Assembly (NCBI GenBank): GCA_017984635.1
Contig: JAGNZC010000018.1
Span: 1-51,609, forward strand
Length of the DNA stretch: 51,609 bases
Source of the DNA: Crocinitomicaceae bacterium
Lineage (GTDB): Bacteria > Bacteroidota > Bacteroidia > Flavobacteriales_D > Crocinitomicaceae
Direction of reading: 5' to 3'
Both the position numbers and the translations under genes were made by a program. This document shows, piece after piece, positions 16,523-23,443 of the stretch. The notes beneath the pieces are model-generated. The model did no database searches. It was not told where the DNA came from and saw nothing but the letters and a program-made list of their open reading frames with translations. Every line of letters begins with the position of its first letter. Positions within the stretch are counted from its first letter, which is position 1.

Positions 16523-16664
16523 TCCGCAATCTAATTTAATGCTAAGTTAAAATAAAAAAAATTAATAACATACTTTTAAAGCGATATTCAAAAATTAAAT
16601 TCTTGTTTATCAGTGTTTTGTAAGCTTGTTAAGCGTTGAAATTTTGTTGTGTTATTCTTACAAA

Positions 16665-16696
16665 TCTGAGAATATAAAATGCATTGCTTACCTTTA
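16665..16696 (+). promoter_or_regulatory. Candidate promoter for rlmD-cinA
   Basis: TACCTTTA (16689-16696) is one base from TAnnTTTG and lies 17 nt before the GTG start. A TCTG at the expected -33 distance (about 16665-16668) is one mismatch from TTTG. The 191-bp gap between the divergent mltF-like and rlmD-like genes holds nothing else that I can recognise. Confidence 0.4.
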
Positions 16697-16713
16697 CAAA
16701 AAAATAGTAAAAA

Positions 16714-18147
16714 GTGATTCAAAGAGGAGAAATAGTTGAGTTAGAAATCGTGGATTTTGCCTTTGGAGGTAGAGGGATTGCGCGAATTCCAGTTGAAGAT
16801 GGACATTATGTTGTTTTTGTTGATAATACCTTTCCAGGTCAATTGGTAAAAGCGCGTATCGAGAAAAAAAGAAAGCGCCATGCAGAAGCTAAATTATTGG
16901 AAATCGTTAAACGTTCGCCATTAGAAATAAAATTGCCCTATCAAGAAATTTCAGGAGGACCTTACGTTTTTGTTCCCATTGAAATTCAAGAGCAATATAA
17001 AAAAGATTCTACCTTAGAAGTTTTTGGAAGAATTGCTAATATTCGTTCAATTCACGATCGTTTTGATGAATTTATCGCGTCGCCCGATCATTTTTACTAC
17101 CGAAATAAAATGGAGTACAGCTTTTCCTGTATCGAACATGATTTGGAAACAAATGAGGAATTAGACGATGCTTTTGCATTAGGATTTAAACGAAGAGGAA
17201 CCTGGTGGAAAGTAGAAAGTTTAAATAAACCAAGTGGATTGTTTGATGAACAATGGGAAACAATATTAAAAGATGTTCGCTTGTTTTTAAAAGCTACAGG
17301 TTTACCAGCTTGGCATCCACCTAAAAAAGAAGGATTCTTTAGACACATCGTTGTACGTAAATCGTTTAAAGAAAATCAATTATTGATTAATTTGGTGACT
17401 TCATCCAATGATGATGGTCGTTTTGATGTGGATGCATTTTCTCAATTTTTACAAGAAAAATTAGGTGAAAGATTAGCAGGATTTCAACATACAACGAATG
17501 ATAATGTTGCTGATCGCGCTAAAATTGAAAACGGAACTTGGCGTTTAGTTTATGGTCAACCAATCGTGGTAGAAAATTTATTGAATTTATCGTTTGAAAT
17601 TTCGATGGAAAGTTTCTTCCAAACCAATCCGAAAAGTGCCGAGAAATTATACACAAAAGCATTGGATTATGTCTTTGAAGAAGAAATTCCTACTGGAAAA
17701 GTCGTGATGGATTTATTTTGTGGAACGGGTACAATTGGGCAAATTTTGTCAACGCGTAAAAAAGATGTTTCCATTGTTGGTGTTGATATTGTTGAAGAAG
17801 CAATTGAAGACGCTAAACGGAATGCAAAACGCAACAATATAGAAGGGATTCAATTTTACGCTGCCGATGTAGGGAAATTTTTAAAAGAACATCCTGAATT
17901 TATTGGCAATATCGCAACCATTATTTTAGATCCTCCAAGGGCTGGTATCGCACCTAAAACCTTATTGAAAACAATTGATTTAGGAGCAGAAAACATTGTT
18001 TATATTTCATGTAATCCATCCACACAAGCACGTGATACTGAAACGCTTGAAAAAGCAGGGTATCAACTTGAGAAATTGTCATTAGTGGATCAATTCCCAC
18101 ATACGGGACATATTGAATCCATTGCAAAATTTAAAAAAGTTCATTAA
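16714..18147 (+). CDS. rlmD: RlmD/TrmA-family 23S rRNA (uracil-C5) methyltransferase lacking the Fe-S cysteines
   Basis: A 477-aa protein starting at GTG 16714; an in-frame TAA at 16708-16710 rules out a start further upstream. A TRAM domain (1-60: EIVDFAFGGRGIARI) precedes a SAM methyltransferase domain with DLFCGTGTIGQIL, ILDPPRAGI and the catalytic SCNPSTQARD (Cys in SCNP). RlmD methylates U1939 of 23S rRNA; other TrmA-family members modify U747 or tRNA U54. Where most RlmD proteins have a CGGC-type Fe-S cluster motif after the TRAM domain, this one reads EISGGPYVFVPIEIQ with no cysteine. The exact target is therefore not certain. cinA follows after 9 nt. Confidence 0.87.
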   Translation: MIQRGEIVELEIVDFAFGGRGIARIPVEDGHYVVFVDNTFPGQLVKARIEKKRKRHAEAKLLEIVKRSPLEIKLPYQEISGGPYVFVPIEIQEQYKKDSTLEVFGRIANIRSIHDRFDEFIASPDHFYYRNKMEYSFSCIEHDLETNEELDDAFALGFKRRGTWWKVESLNKPSGLFDEQWETILKDVRLFLKATGLPAWHPPKKEGFFRHIVVRKSFKENQLLINLVTSSNDDGRFDVDAFSQFLQEKLGERLAGFQHTTNDNVADRAKIENGTWRLVYGQPIVVENLLNLSFEISMESFFQTNPKSAEKLYTKALDYVFEEEIPTGKVVMDLFCGTGTIGQILSTRKKDVSIVGVDIVEEAIEDAKRNAKRNNIEGIQFYAADVGKFLKEHPEFIGNIATIILDPPRAGIAPKTLLKTIDLGAENIVYISCNPSTQARDTETLEKAGYQLEKLSLVDQFPHTGHIESIAKFKKVH

Positions 18148-18156
18148 AAAATAAAT

Positions 18157-19410
18157 ATGAAAGCAGAGTTAATTTCAATTGGAGATGAATTATTAATTGG
18201 TCAAACGGTTAACACAAATGCTTCTTGGTTGGGAAAAGAATGTTCACAAAGAGGAGTGAGAGTTGTTCAGGTGACGACAATTTCCGATGACAAACAATTG
18301 ATTTTAGATGCTGTAGCTCAAGCTTTTGAGCGTGCTGATTTAGTATTGGTTACAGGAGGATTAGGTCCTACAAAAGATGATATCACAAAACATACGTTGT
18401 GTGAGTTTTTTAATACTTCATTAGAAATGCACATTCCTACATTGCAACAAATTGAGCAATTTTTTAGTCAGCGCAATCGACCAATGTTGGATGTTAACAT
18501 TCGTCAAGCTGAATTGCCAAAAGACTGTGAGATTTTAACAAATAGAGTAGGAACGGCAGCTGGAATGTGGTTTGATTACAATGGGAAAATTTTAATAAGT
18601 ATGCCCGGAGTACCATACGAAATGAAAGGAATTATGTTGGAAGAAGTTTTCCCACGTTTGGACCAACGATTTCAGTTAAAAAGCTTATTTCACAAAACGA
18701 TTTTAACACAAGGAATTGGAGAGTCTTTTTTAGCAGAATCAATTGCTGAATGGGAAGATGAGGTTAGAGCTGCTGGATTAAGTTTAGCTTATTTGCCAGC
18801 GCCTGGAATGGTTAAGTTGCGTTTAACTTCGTTTGAAGGCAAGCAACGAGAACCAGAGATTGATGCTTATTTCGCTGTTTTAAAAGATCGTTACCCTTCG
18901 TTAATTTATGGTGAAGGCGAAGAAACATTGCCCCAAGTAATTGGTGCAATTTTAGAACGTAAAAAGTGGAGAATAGGCACGGTTGAAAGTTGTACAGGTG
19001 GTGGTTTAGCAGCTAGTTTTGTAGCCAATGCAGGTGCGTCTACTTATTTTTCAGGAAGTTTATTGACTTATACTAATGAAATGAAGGCGCAAATCGGTAA
19101 CGTTTCTTCCGCTATTTTGAATGATTTTGGTGCTGTTAGTAGTCAAGTAGCTGAAGAAATGGCTCACAAAGGAAGAGAGATATTAGGTGTAGACATCTGT
19201 ATTTCCACAACGGGAGTTTTAGGTCCAGAAGGTGGAACAACTGAAAATCCAGTCGGAACGGTTTGGATTGGAGTTGCAACAAAAGACCGAACGCTTTCAA
19301 AACGATTTCAATACGGAGATAATAGAGAACGCAATAGTCAAATGGCAATTTTAAGTGCCTTAAATTTAGCTAGATGCGAACTTTTAGAATTAATATTTGA
19401 AAAAAAGTAA
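18157..19410 (+). CDS. cinA: CinA, NMN amidohydrolase / ADP-ribose pyrophosphatase-type protein
   Basis: A 417-aa, full-length two-domain CinA. The N-terminal MoCF/COG1058 domain shows ISIGDELLIGQTVNTNASWLG and LVTGGLGPTKDDIT. The C-terminal PncC domain (about 255-415) shows TVESCTGGGLAASFVA and STTGVLGPEGGTTENPVGTVWIG. In studied species CinA deamidates nicotinamide mononucleotide to NaMN and cleaves ADP-ribose, recycling pyridine nucleotides; the name comes from competence operons. It probably shares a transcript with the upstream rRNA methyltransferase. Confidence 0.96.
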   Translation: MKAELISIGDELLIGQTVNTNASWLGKECSQRGVRVVQVTTISDDKQLILDAVAQAFERADLVLVTGGLGPTKDDITKHTLCEFFNTSLEMHIPTLQQIEQFFSQRNRPMLDVNIRQAELPKDCEILTNRVGTAAGMWFDYNGKILISMPGVPYEMKGIMLEEVFPRLDQRFQLKSLFHKTILTQGIGESFLAESIAEWEDEVRAAGLSLAYLPAPGMVKLRLTSFEGKQREPEIDAYFAVLKDRYPSLIYGEGEETLPQVIGAILERKKWRIGTVESCTGGGLAASFVANAGASTYFSGSLLTYTNEMKAQIGNVSSAILNDFGAVSSQVAEEMAHKGREILGVDICISTTGVLGPEGGTTENPVGTVWIGVATKDRTLSKRFQYGDNRERNSQMAILSALNLARCELLELIFEKK

Positions 19411-19417
19411 AAATAAC

Positions 19418-19448
19418 TTGTTCATTTAGGAAAAAAGTAGTTACTTTG
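19418..19448 (+). promoter_or_regulatory. Promoter of the rpmB-rpmG-DUF4295 operon
   Basis: TTG at 19418-19420 and TTACTTTG at 19441-19448 are separated by exactly 20 nt, matching the Bacteroidota primary sigma factor pattern (TTG, 19-21 nt, TAnnTTTG) with one mismatch in the -7 box. The expected start site near 19453 gives a leader of about 30 nt before rpmB. Confidence 0.65.
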
Positions 19449-19483
19449 CACCCCATTTTAGAATTAGGATAAAATATATAAAG

Positions 19484-19720
19484 ATGTCACGAGTTTGTCA
19501 ACTTACAGGTAAGTCGGTTATGGTCGGAAACAATGTTTCTCACTCAAATCGCAAAACGAAACGTAAATTCTACCCGAATTTAATTACGAAGAAATTTTTT
19601 CTACCAGAAGAAGAGCGTTTTGTTACGTTGAAAATTTCAACTTCAGCGTTGAGAACAATTAACAAGAAAGGAATTTCTGCTTGCATTAAAGAGGCTCGTG
19701 AGAAAGGTTATTTAAAATAA
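19484..19720 (+). CDS. rpmB: Ribosomal protein bL28
   Basis: A 78-aa bL28 of normal length. It begins with [22 protein letters not shown], followed by [10 protein letters not shown], both typical of bL28, and ends with the conserved [13 protein letters not shown] region. It is a structural component of the 50S subunit. A single CxxTGK-type cysteine remains; the zinc-binding set is not complete, which is usual in this lineage. First gene of the rpmB-rpmG-DUF4295 operon. Confidence 0.97.
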   Translation: MSRVCQLTGKSVMVGNNVSHSNRKTKRKFYPNLITKKFFLPEEERFVTLKISTSALRTINKKGISACIKEAREKGYLK

Positions 19721-19768
19721 CCCAACGATTCTTTAATCAATCAGTAAAGACTTTAAAAAAGTATAGAA

Positions 19769-19957
19769 ATGGCTAAGAAAGCAAAAGGTAATAGAATTCA
19801 AGTAATTCTTGAGTGCACAGAGCACAAAGATTCAGGTATGGCTGGTACTTCTCGTTACATTACGACGAAGAACAGAAAAAACACACCTGATCGTATGGAA
19901 ATTAAAAAATTCAATCCTATTTTGAAACGTATGACGGTTCATAAGGAGATTAAATAA
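19769..19957 (+). CDS. rpmG: Ribosomal protein bL33
   Basis: A 62-aa bL33 ([20 protein letters not shown], then [21 protein letters not shown] and a C-terminal [10 protein letters not shown]). It is a 50S structural protein. Only one cysteine is seen, so this is the zinc-free type. It lies between rpmB (48 nt upstream) and a small DUF4295 gene (7 nt downstream). Confidence 0.97.
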   Translation: MAKKAKGNRIQVILECTEHKDSGMAGTSRYITTKNRKNTPDRMEIKKFNPILKRMTVHKEIK

Positions 19958-19964
19958 TTGAATC

Positions 19965-20120
19965 ATGGCAAAGAAAGTAGTAGCATCGTTACAAAAAGGT
20001 GGCGGAAAAGAGCATACAAAAGTGATTAAAATGGTGAAATCTGAGAAATCAGGTGCCTTCACTTTTAAAGAAGAAATCGTTCACAACGATAAAGTAAAAG
20101 AGTGGTTCTCTAAGAATTAA
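19965..20120 (+). CDS. DUF4295 small basic protein
   Basis: A 51-aa protein, MAKKVVASLQKGGGKEHTKV at the start and HNDKVKEWFSKN at the end, read from ATG 19965 to TAA 20120. It matches the Bacteroidota DUF4295 family, which recurs between rpmG and ftsY. It is short and Lys-rich, which fits an RNA- or ribosome-binding protein; that role is inferred from context, not shown. It is easily missed because of its size, but the start 7 nt after rpmG and the family match make it a real gene. Confidence 0.88.
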   Translation: MAKKVVASLQKGGGKEHTKVIKMVKSEKSGAFTFKEEIVHNDKVKEWFSKN

Positions 20121-20148
20121 TCTTCTTTACTTTATTTTAAAATAGTAT

Positions 20149-20180
20149 AAGCTTCCCTTTTATTTGAGGGAAGCTTTTCT
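20149..20180 (+). terminator. Terminator between the rpmB operon and ftsY
   Basis: A perfect 10-bp stem AAGCTTCCCT (20149-20158) / AGGGAAGCTT (20167-20176), with an 8-nt loop, is followed by TTCT. The T tract is short and ftsY starts only 15 nt later, so it may attenuate rather than fully stop readthrough into ftsY. Confidence 0.7.
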
Positions 20181-20194
20181 CATTTATATTGATT

Positions 20195-21151
20195 ATGGCA
20201 TTTTTTGGATTATTTTCGAAAGAGAAAAAAGAAAGTCTAGATAAAGGACTTGAAAAAACAAAACAAAATTTTTTATCTAAAATCGCTCGAACAATTATTG
20301 GTAAATCAAGAGTTGATGATGAGGTGTTGGATAATTTGGAAGAAGTACTAATTACTTCTGATGTTGGCGTTGAAACAACTTTAAAAATAATTAAACGAAT
20401 TGAAGCGCGTGTTTCTCGGGATAAAGTATTAGGCGCGAATGAATTGAATACTATATTAAAAGAAGAAATTGCTTTTTTATTAGAAGAGAATAACGCTTCT
20501 GGAATCAATGAGTTTTCCATAGAGAAACAAAATGGTCTTCCATATGTAATCATGGTTGTTGGTGTGAATGGTGTTGGAAAAACAACAACAATTGGTAAGT
20601 TGGCTCATCAATTTAAAGCTGCTGGTAAAAAAGTAGTTTTAGGAGCTGCCGATACGTTTAGAGCAGCAGCTGTAGATCAATTGATTATTTGGTCTGAACG
20701 AGTTGGTGTTCCGATTGTACAACAAGGAATGGGTGCGGATCCAGCGTCTGTTGCATTTGATGCCTTGCAATCTGCGAAAGCTCAAAATGCAGATGTTGTT
20801 ATTATTGATACAGCTGGTAGATTGCATAACAAAATTAATTTAATGACTGAGTTGAGTAAAATCAAACGTGTCATGGAAAAAGTCATTCCAGGCGCTCCGC
20901 ATGAGATATTATTGGTGTTAGATGGTTCGACAGGTCAAAATGCATTTGAACAAGCAAAACAATTTTCATTAGCGACCGATATTAATGCTTTGGCGGTAAC
21001 AAAATTAGATGGAACAGCTAAAGGTGGTGTTGTGATTGGCATTTCTGACCAGATGAAAATCCCTGTAAAGTATATAGGTGTAGGAGAAGGTATTAATGAT
21101 TTGCAATTATTCAATAAACAAGAGTTTGTAGATTCTCTCTTTTCTGAATAA
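20195..21151 (+). CDS. ftsY: FtsY, signal recognition particle receptor GTPase
   Basis: A 318-aa protein from ATG 20195; a TTG two codons earlier is unlikely. It is the receptor that docks the SRP-ribosome complex at the membrane. It consists of a short N-terminal N-domain helix bundle without the long acidic A domain of E. coli, and a G domain with VVGVNGVGKTTTIGKLAH (G1), GAADTFRAAAVDQL, IIDTAGRLHN (G3), TKLDGTAKGG (G4) and the C-terminal GEGINDLQLF. The compact form is normal for Bacteroidota. It is preceded by the rpmB-rpmG-DUF4295 genes. Confidence 0.97.
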   Translation: MAFFGLFSKEKKESLDKGLEKTKQNFLSKIARTIIGKSRVDDEVLDNLEEVLITSDVGVETTLKIIKRIEARVSRDKVLGANELNTILKEEIAFLLEENNASGINEFSIEKQNGLPYVIMVVGVNGVGKTTTIGKLAHQFKAAGKKVVLGAADTFRAAAVDQLIIWSERVGVPIVQQGMGADPASVAFDALQSAKAQNADVVIIDTAGRLHNKINLMTELSKIKRVMEKVIPGAPHEILLVLDGSTGQNAFEQAKQFSLATDINALAVTKLDGTAKGGVVIGISDQMKIPVKYIGVGEGINDLQLFNKQEFVDSLFSE

Positions 21152-21193
21152 TTTATTAAATTAGTAGTTAATATAGAAAGCTAATCAACTAGA

Positions 21194-22885
21194 ATGAAGT
21201 TTCAAAAAGCGTTTAATTTAATTCTTGGAGATCGGGATAAAATTGATTCTGAACGACATTTTATAACAACAATTGCTTTTGTAGCGTTCTTTTTTATTTC
21301 AGTATTATTTGTCTTTCATTATTTAACGAGTGAAAAGTTCGGTCCGGTATTTATGTCAGGACTCAGCGCGTTCATTATTTTAGCTTTGTACTTGTTCATT
21401 CGATTTGTTGATTATACACTCTTCGCAAAAATAGCATTCAGTGCAGTTGGAATTTTATTATTAGACATCTCGTGGTATGAGAAACATTTGTCAAATGGGC
21501 CTGTATTGTTTTTTATTATGGCATTTGGTGGATTGATCGTTTGGATTTGGGAAGGAGTAGTCTTGACATCATTGATTTTTTTATATGTATTTAACATATT
21601 AGTTCTATACTTAATTGATTTAAATACGCCCGTTTTTAAATCGGTTTACATTACAAGAGAAGCAAGAAGTTTGGATATTTATTTCAACTTCTTAATTTAT
21701 TCCGTCATTTTAATTGTTTTATTAAATGCAATTAAACGCGATTTTATTCGACAAAAAGAGAGAGCTGTAAGATCTGATAAATTAAAATCTGCATTTTTAG
21801 CCAATATGTCACATGAGATTCGTACACCAATGAATGCAATTGTAGGATTTAGTGGCTTGATTGAAGATGAAAATGATGAAGCTGTTCGCAGTCAATACGT
21901 TAACATTATTAAAAATAGTAGTGATAGTTTGTTGAAATTGATTGATGATATCATTGATTTATCAAAAATTGAAGCGGGTGATTTACAATTAGTGCAAGCT
22001 GATTTTAGCGTAAAAGCGATGTTTGAAGAATTGGAATCAATTTACAAATTAGAATTACTAAAAAAAAATAAACAGCATTTAGAATTAGCATTTAGTTTGC
22101 CTTCAGGTGATATTATTCTCCAAGCAGATCCTTTTAGAATGCGTCAAGTTTTGATGAATTTATTGAATAATGCACTTAAGTTTACCAACCATGGTTCAAT
22201 TATTGTTTCCTGTCAAAAGAAAAACGGTGAATTGCTATTCGAAGTAAAAGATTCAGGTGTTGGTATACCATTAGAGGATCAATCGAAAATATTTGAACGA
22301 TTTATTAAGTTTGACTATCAAGGATTAAACAATGAAGGATCAGGTATTGGATTGTCTATCGTTGAAAAAATTATTCATTTATTGAATGGAAAGATATGGC
22401 TGGAAAGTGAAATTGGAAAAGGAACCTCTTTTTATTTTACAATGCCATACAGTGCCATGAAAAAAGTGACTTTTGCATTTGAAACGACTCAAGAGGTAAT
22501 CAATTTTATTGCTCCTTCATCTTCGGTTAAAATTCTAGTTGTAGAAGATGATCCTATAAGTTTTATGTTGTTAAAAGAAATATTAAAGCCAACTAATTAT
22601 CAGGTTTTTCATGCTGTTAACGGGAGAGTTGGAGTGGATTTCATGCTTCATAATCAAGATGTAGATTTAATATTAATGGACGTAAATTTACCAGTTTTAA
22701 ATGGGCACGATGCAACAAAAGAAATCAGAAAATTCAATACATCTGTTCCAATTATTGCTCAAACGGCCAACGCAATGGCTGGTGATAAAGAAAAAGCAAT
22801 CGAAGCAGGTTGTTCTGATTTTATTACCAAGCCAATAAAAGCAGCTTTGTTACTTGAAAAAATTACTTTTTATTTGGCTCACTAA
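21194..22885 (+). CDS. Membrane-bound hybrid sensor histidine kinase with receiver domain
   Basis: A 563-aa protein. The N-terminal 180 residues have about six hydrophobic segments with almost no extracytoplasmic domain, so the stimulus may be sensed in the membrane. HisKA follows with His207 in FLANMSHEIRTPMNAIVGFS, then HATPase_c with the N box (NLLNNALKF), G1 (VKDSGVGIP) and G2 (GSGIGLSIV). A receiver domain (about 443-560) has Asp496 in LILMDVNLP, the acidic pair EDD at 451-453, and Lys547 in FITKP. No DNA-binding output domain is attached and no partner regulator lies next to it, so a phosphotransfer partner elsewhere is expected. Confidence 0.94.
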   Translation: MKFQKAFNLILGDRDKIDSERHFITTIAFVAFFFISVLFVFHYLTSEKFGPVFMSGLSAFIILALYLFIRFVDYTLFAKIAFSAVGILLLDISWYEKHLSNGPVLFFIMAFGGLIVWIWEGVVLTSLIFLYVFNILVLYLIDLNTPVFKSVYITREARSLDIYFNFLIYSVILIVLLNAIKRDFIRQKERAVRSDKLKSAFLANMSHEIRTPMNAIVGFSGLIEDENDEAVRSQYVNIIKNSSDSLLKLIDDIIDLSKIEAGDLQLVQADFSVKAMFEELESIYKLELLKKNKQHLELAFSLPSGDIILQADPFRMRQVLMNLLNNALKFTNHGSIIVSCQKKNGELLFEVKDSGVGIPLEDQSKIFERFIKFDYQGLNNEGSGIGLSIVEKIIHLLNGKIWLESEIGKGTSFYFTMPYSAMKKVTFAFETTQEVINFIAPSSSVKILVVEDDPISFMLLKEILKPTNYQVFHAVNGRVGVDFMLHNQDVDLILMDVNLPVLNGHDATKEIRKFNTSVPIIAQTANAMAGDKEKAIEAGCSDFITKPIKAALLLEKITFYLAH

Positions 22886-22933
22886 AAGTGTATTTATTCG
22901 TTTGAAAAATAGATAGAGCTAATTTATAATGTT

Positions 22934-22941
22934 TAACTTTG
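22934..22941 (+). promoter_or_regulatory. Candidate -7 box (TAACTTTG) for the TatA/B-like gene
   Basis: TAACTTTG matches TAnnTTTG exactly and lies 17 nt upstream of the ATG at 22959, giving a short leader. A clear -33 TTG at 19-21 nt is not present. Confidence 0.5.
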
Positions 22942-22958
22942 CAATGAAATTTATATAA

Positions 22959-23360
22959 ATGCTTCTATTTTTAAACGATATAGCTGGTTCTGAAGTCTTG
23001 GTTATCCTTGCTTTTATTTTAATGTTTTTTGGTTCAAAAAGTATTCCAGGAATTGCACGTTCAATGGGTTCAACTATTCGTCAAATAAAAGAAGCATCGA
23101 ATGACTTACAAAATGAAATTAAAAAGTCAGGAGCTGACATGAAAAACGAATTAAATTTACGCAGTTTACTTGATGATACTGTTGAAGATTTAAAAGCTCC
23201 ACTAGATCAATACGTAAGTGATTTAGAAGATGCTGTTCAATACGAGCCTGTAAAAAAAACAGTTCAAATTCAAGAAGCTGAAACTGTAAAAACAGAAGAT
23301 AAAGAAGTCGAAACGGTTTCATCTGAACTTGAAAATCAAGCGAAAACACTTGATAATTAA
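22959..23360 (+). CDS. TatA/TatB-like twin-arginine translocase subunit
   Basis: A 133-aa protein with the TatA/B plan. A short N-terminus precedes one membrane helix (residues about 10-24, SEVLVILAFILMFFG), the FGS/P hinge (FGSKSIPGIARSMG), an amphipathic helix (STIRQIKEASNDLQNEIKK), and a long acidic tail. Tat subunits move folded proteins across the inner membrane. The tail is longer and more acidic than most TatA proteins, closer to TatB in length, so TatA versus TatB is undecided. No tatC is nearby. It follows the histidine kinase gene by 73 bp. Confidence 0.87.
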   Translation: MLLFLNDIAGSEVLVILAFILMFFGSKSIPGIARSMGSTIRQIKEASNDLQNEIKKSGADMKNELNLRSLLDDTVEDLKAPLDQYVSDLEDAVQYEPVKKTVQIQEAETVKTEDKEVETVSSELENQAKTLDN

Positions 23361-23389
23361 TGCGGTAAATTGAACACATTGAAAATAAA

Positions 23390-23421
23390 TTGTGTTCTTC
23401 TTTAATTTATGCGTATCTTTG
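23390..23421 (+). promoter_or_regulatory. Promoter of the DEAD-box helicase (and typA) genes
   Basis: TTG at 23390-23392 and TATCTTTG at 23414-23421 are 21 nt apart, a full match to the Bacteroidota promoter pattern. The leader before the ATG at 23444 would be about 18 nt. Confidence 0.7.
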
Positions 23422-23443
23422 CACCCAATTTTAAATACATAGA

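Noticed and set aside
16523..16713. Possible riboswitch in the divergent mltF-rlmD gap
   Set aside because: Only AT-rich sequence and a plausible promoter are present; no conserved riboswitch core was seen.
20137..20553. Minus-strand 138-aa open frame over ftsY
   Set aside because: It lies opposite a well-supported ftsY gene and has no start region or recognisable domain.
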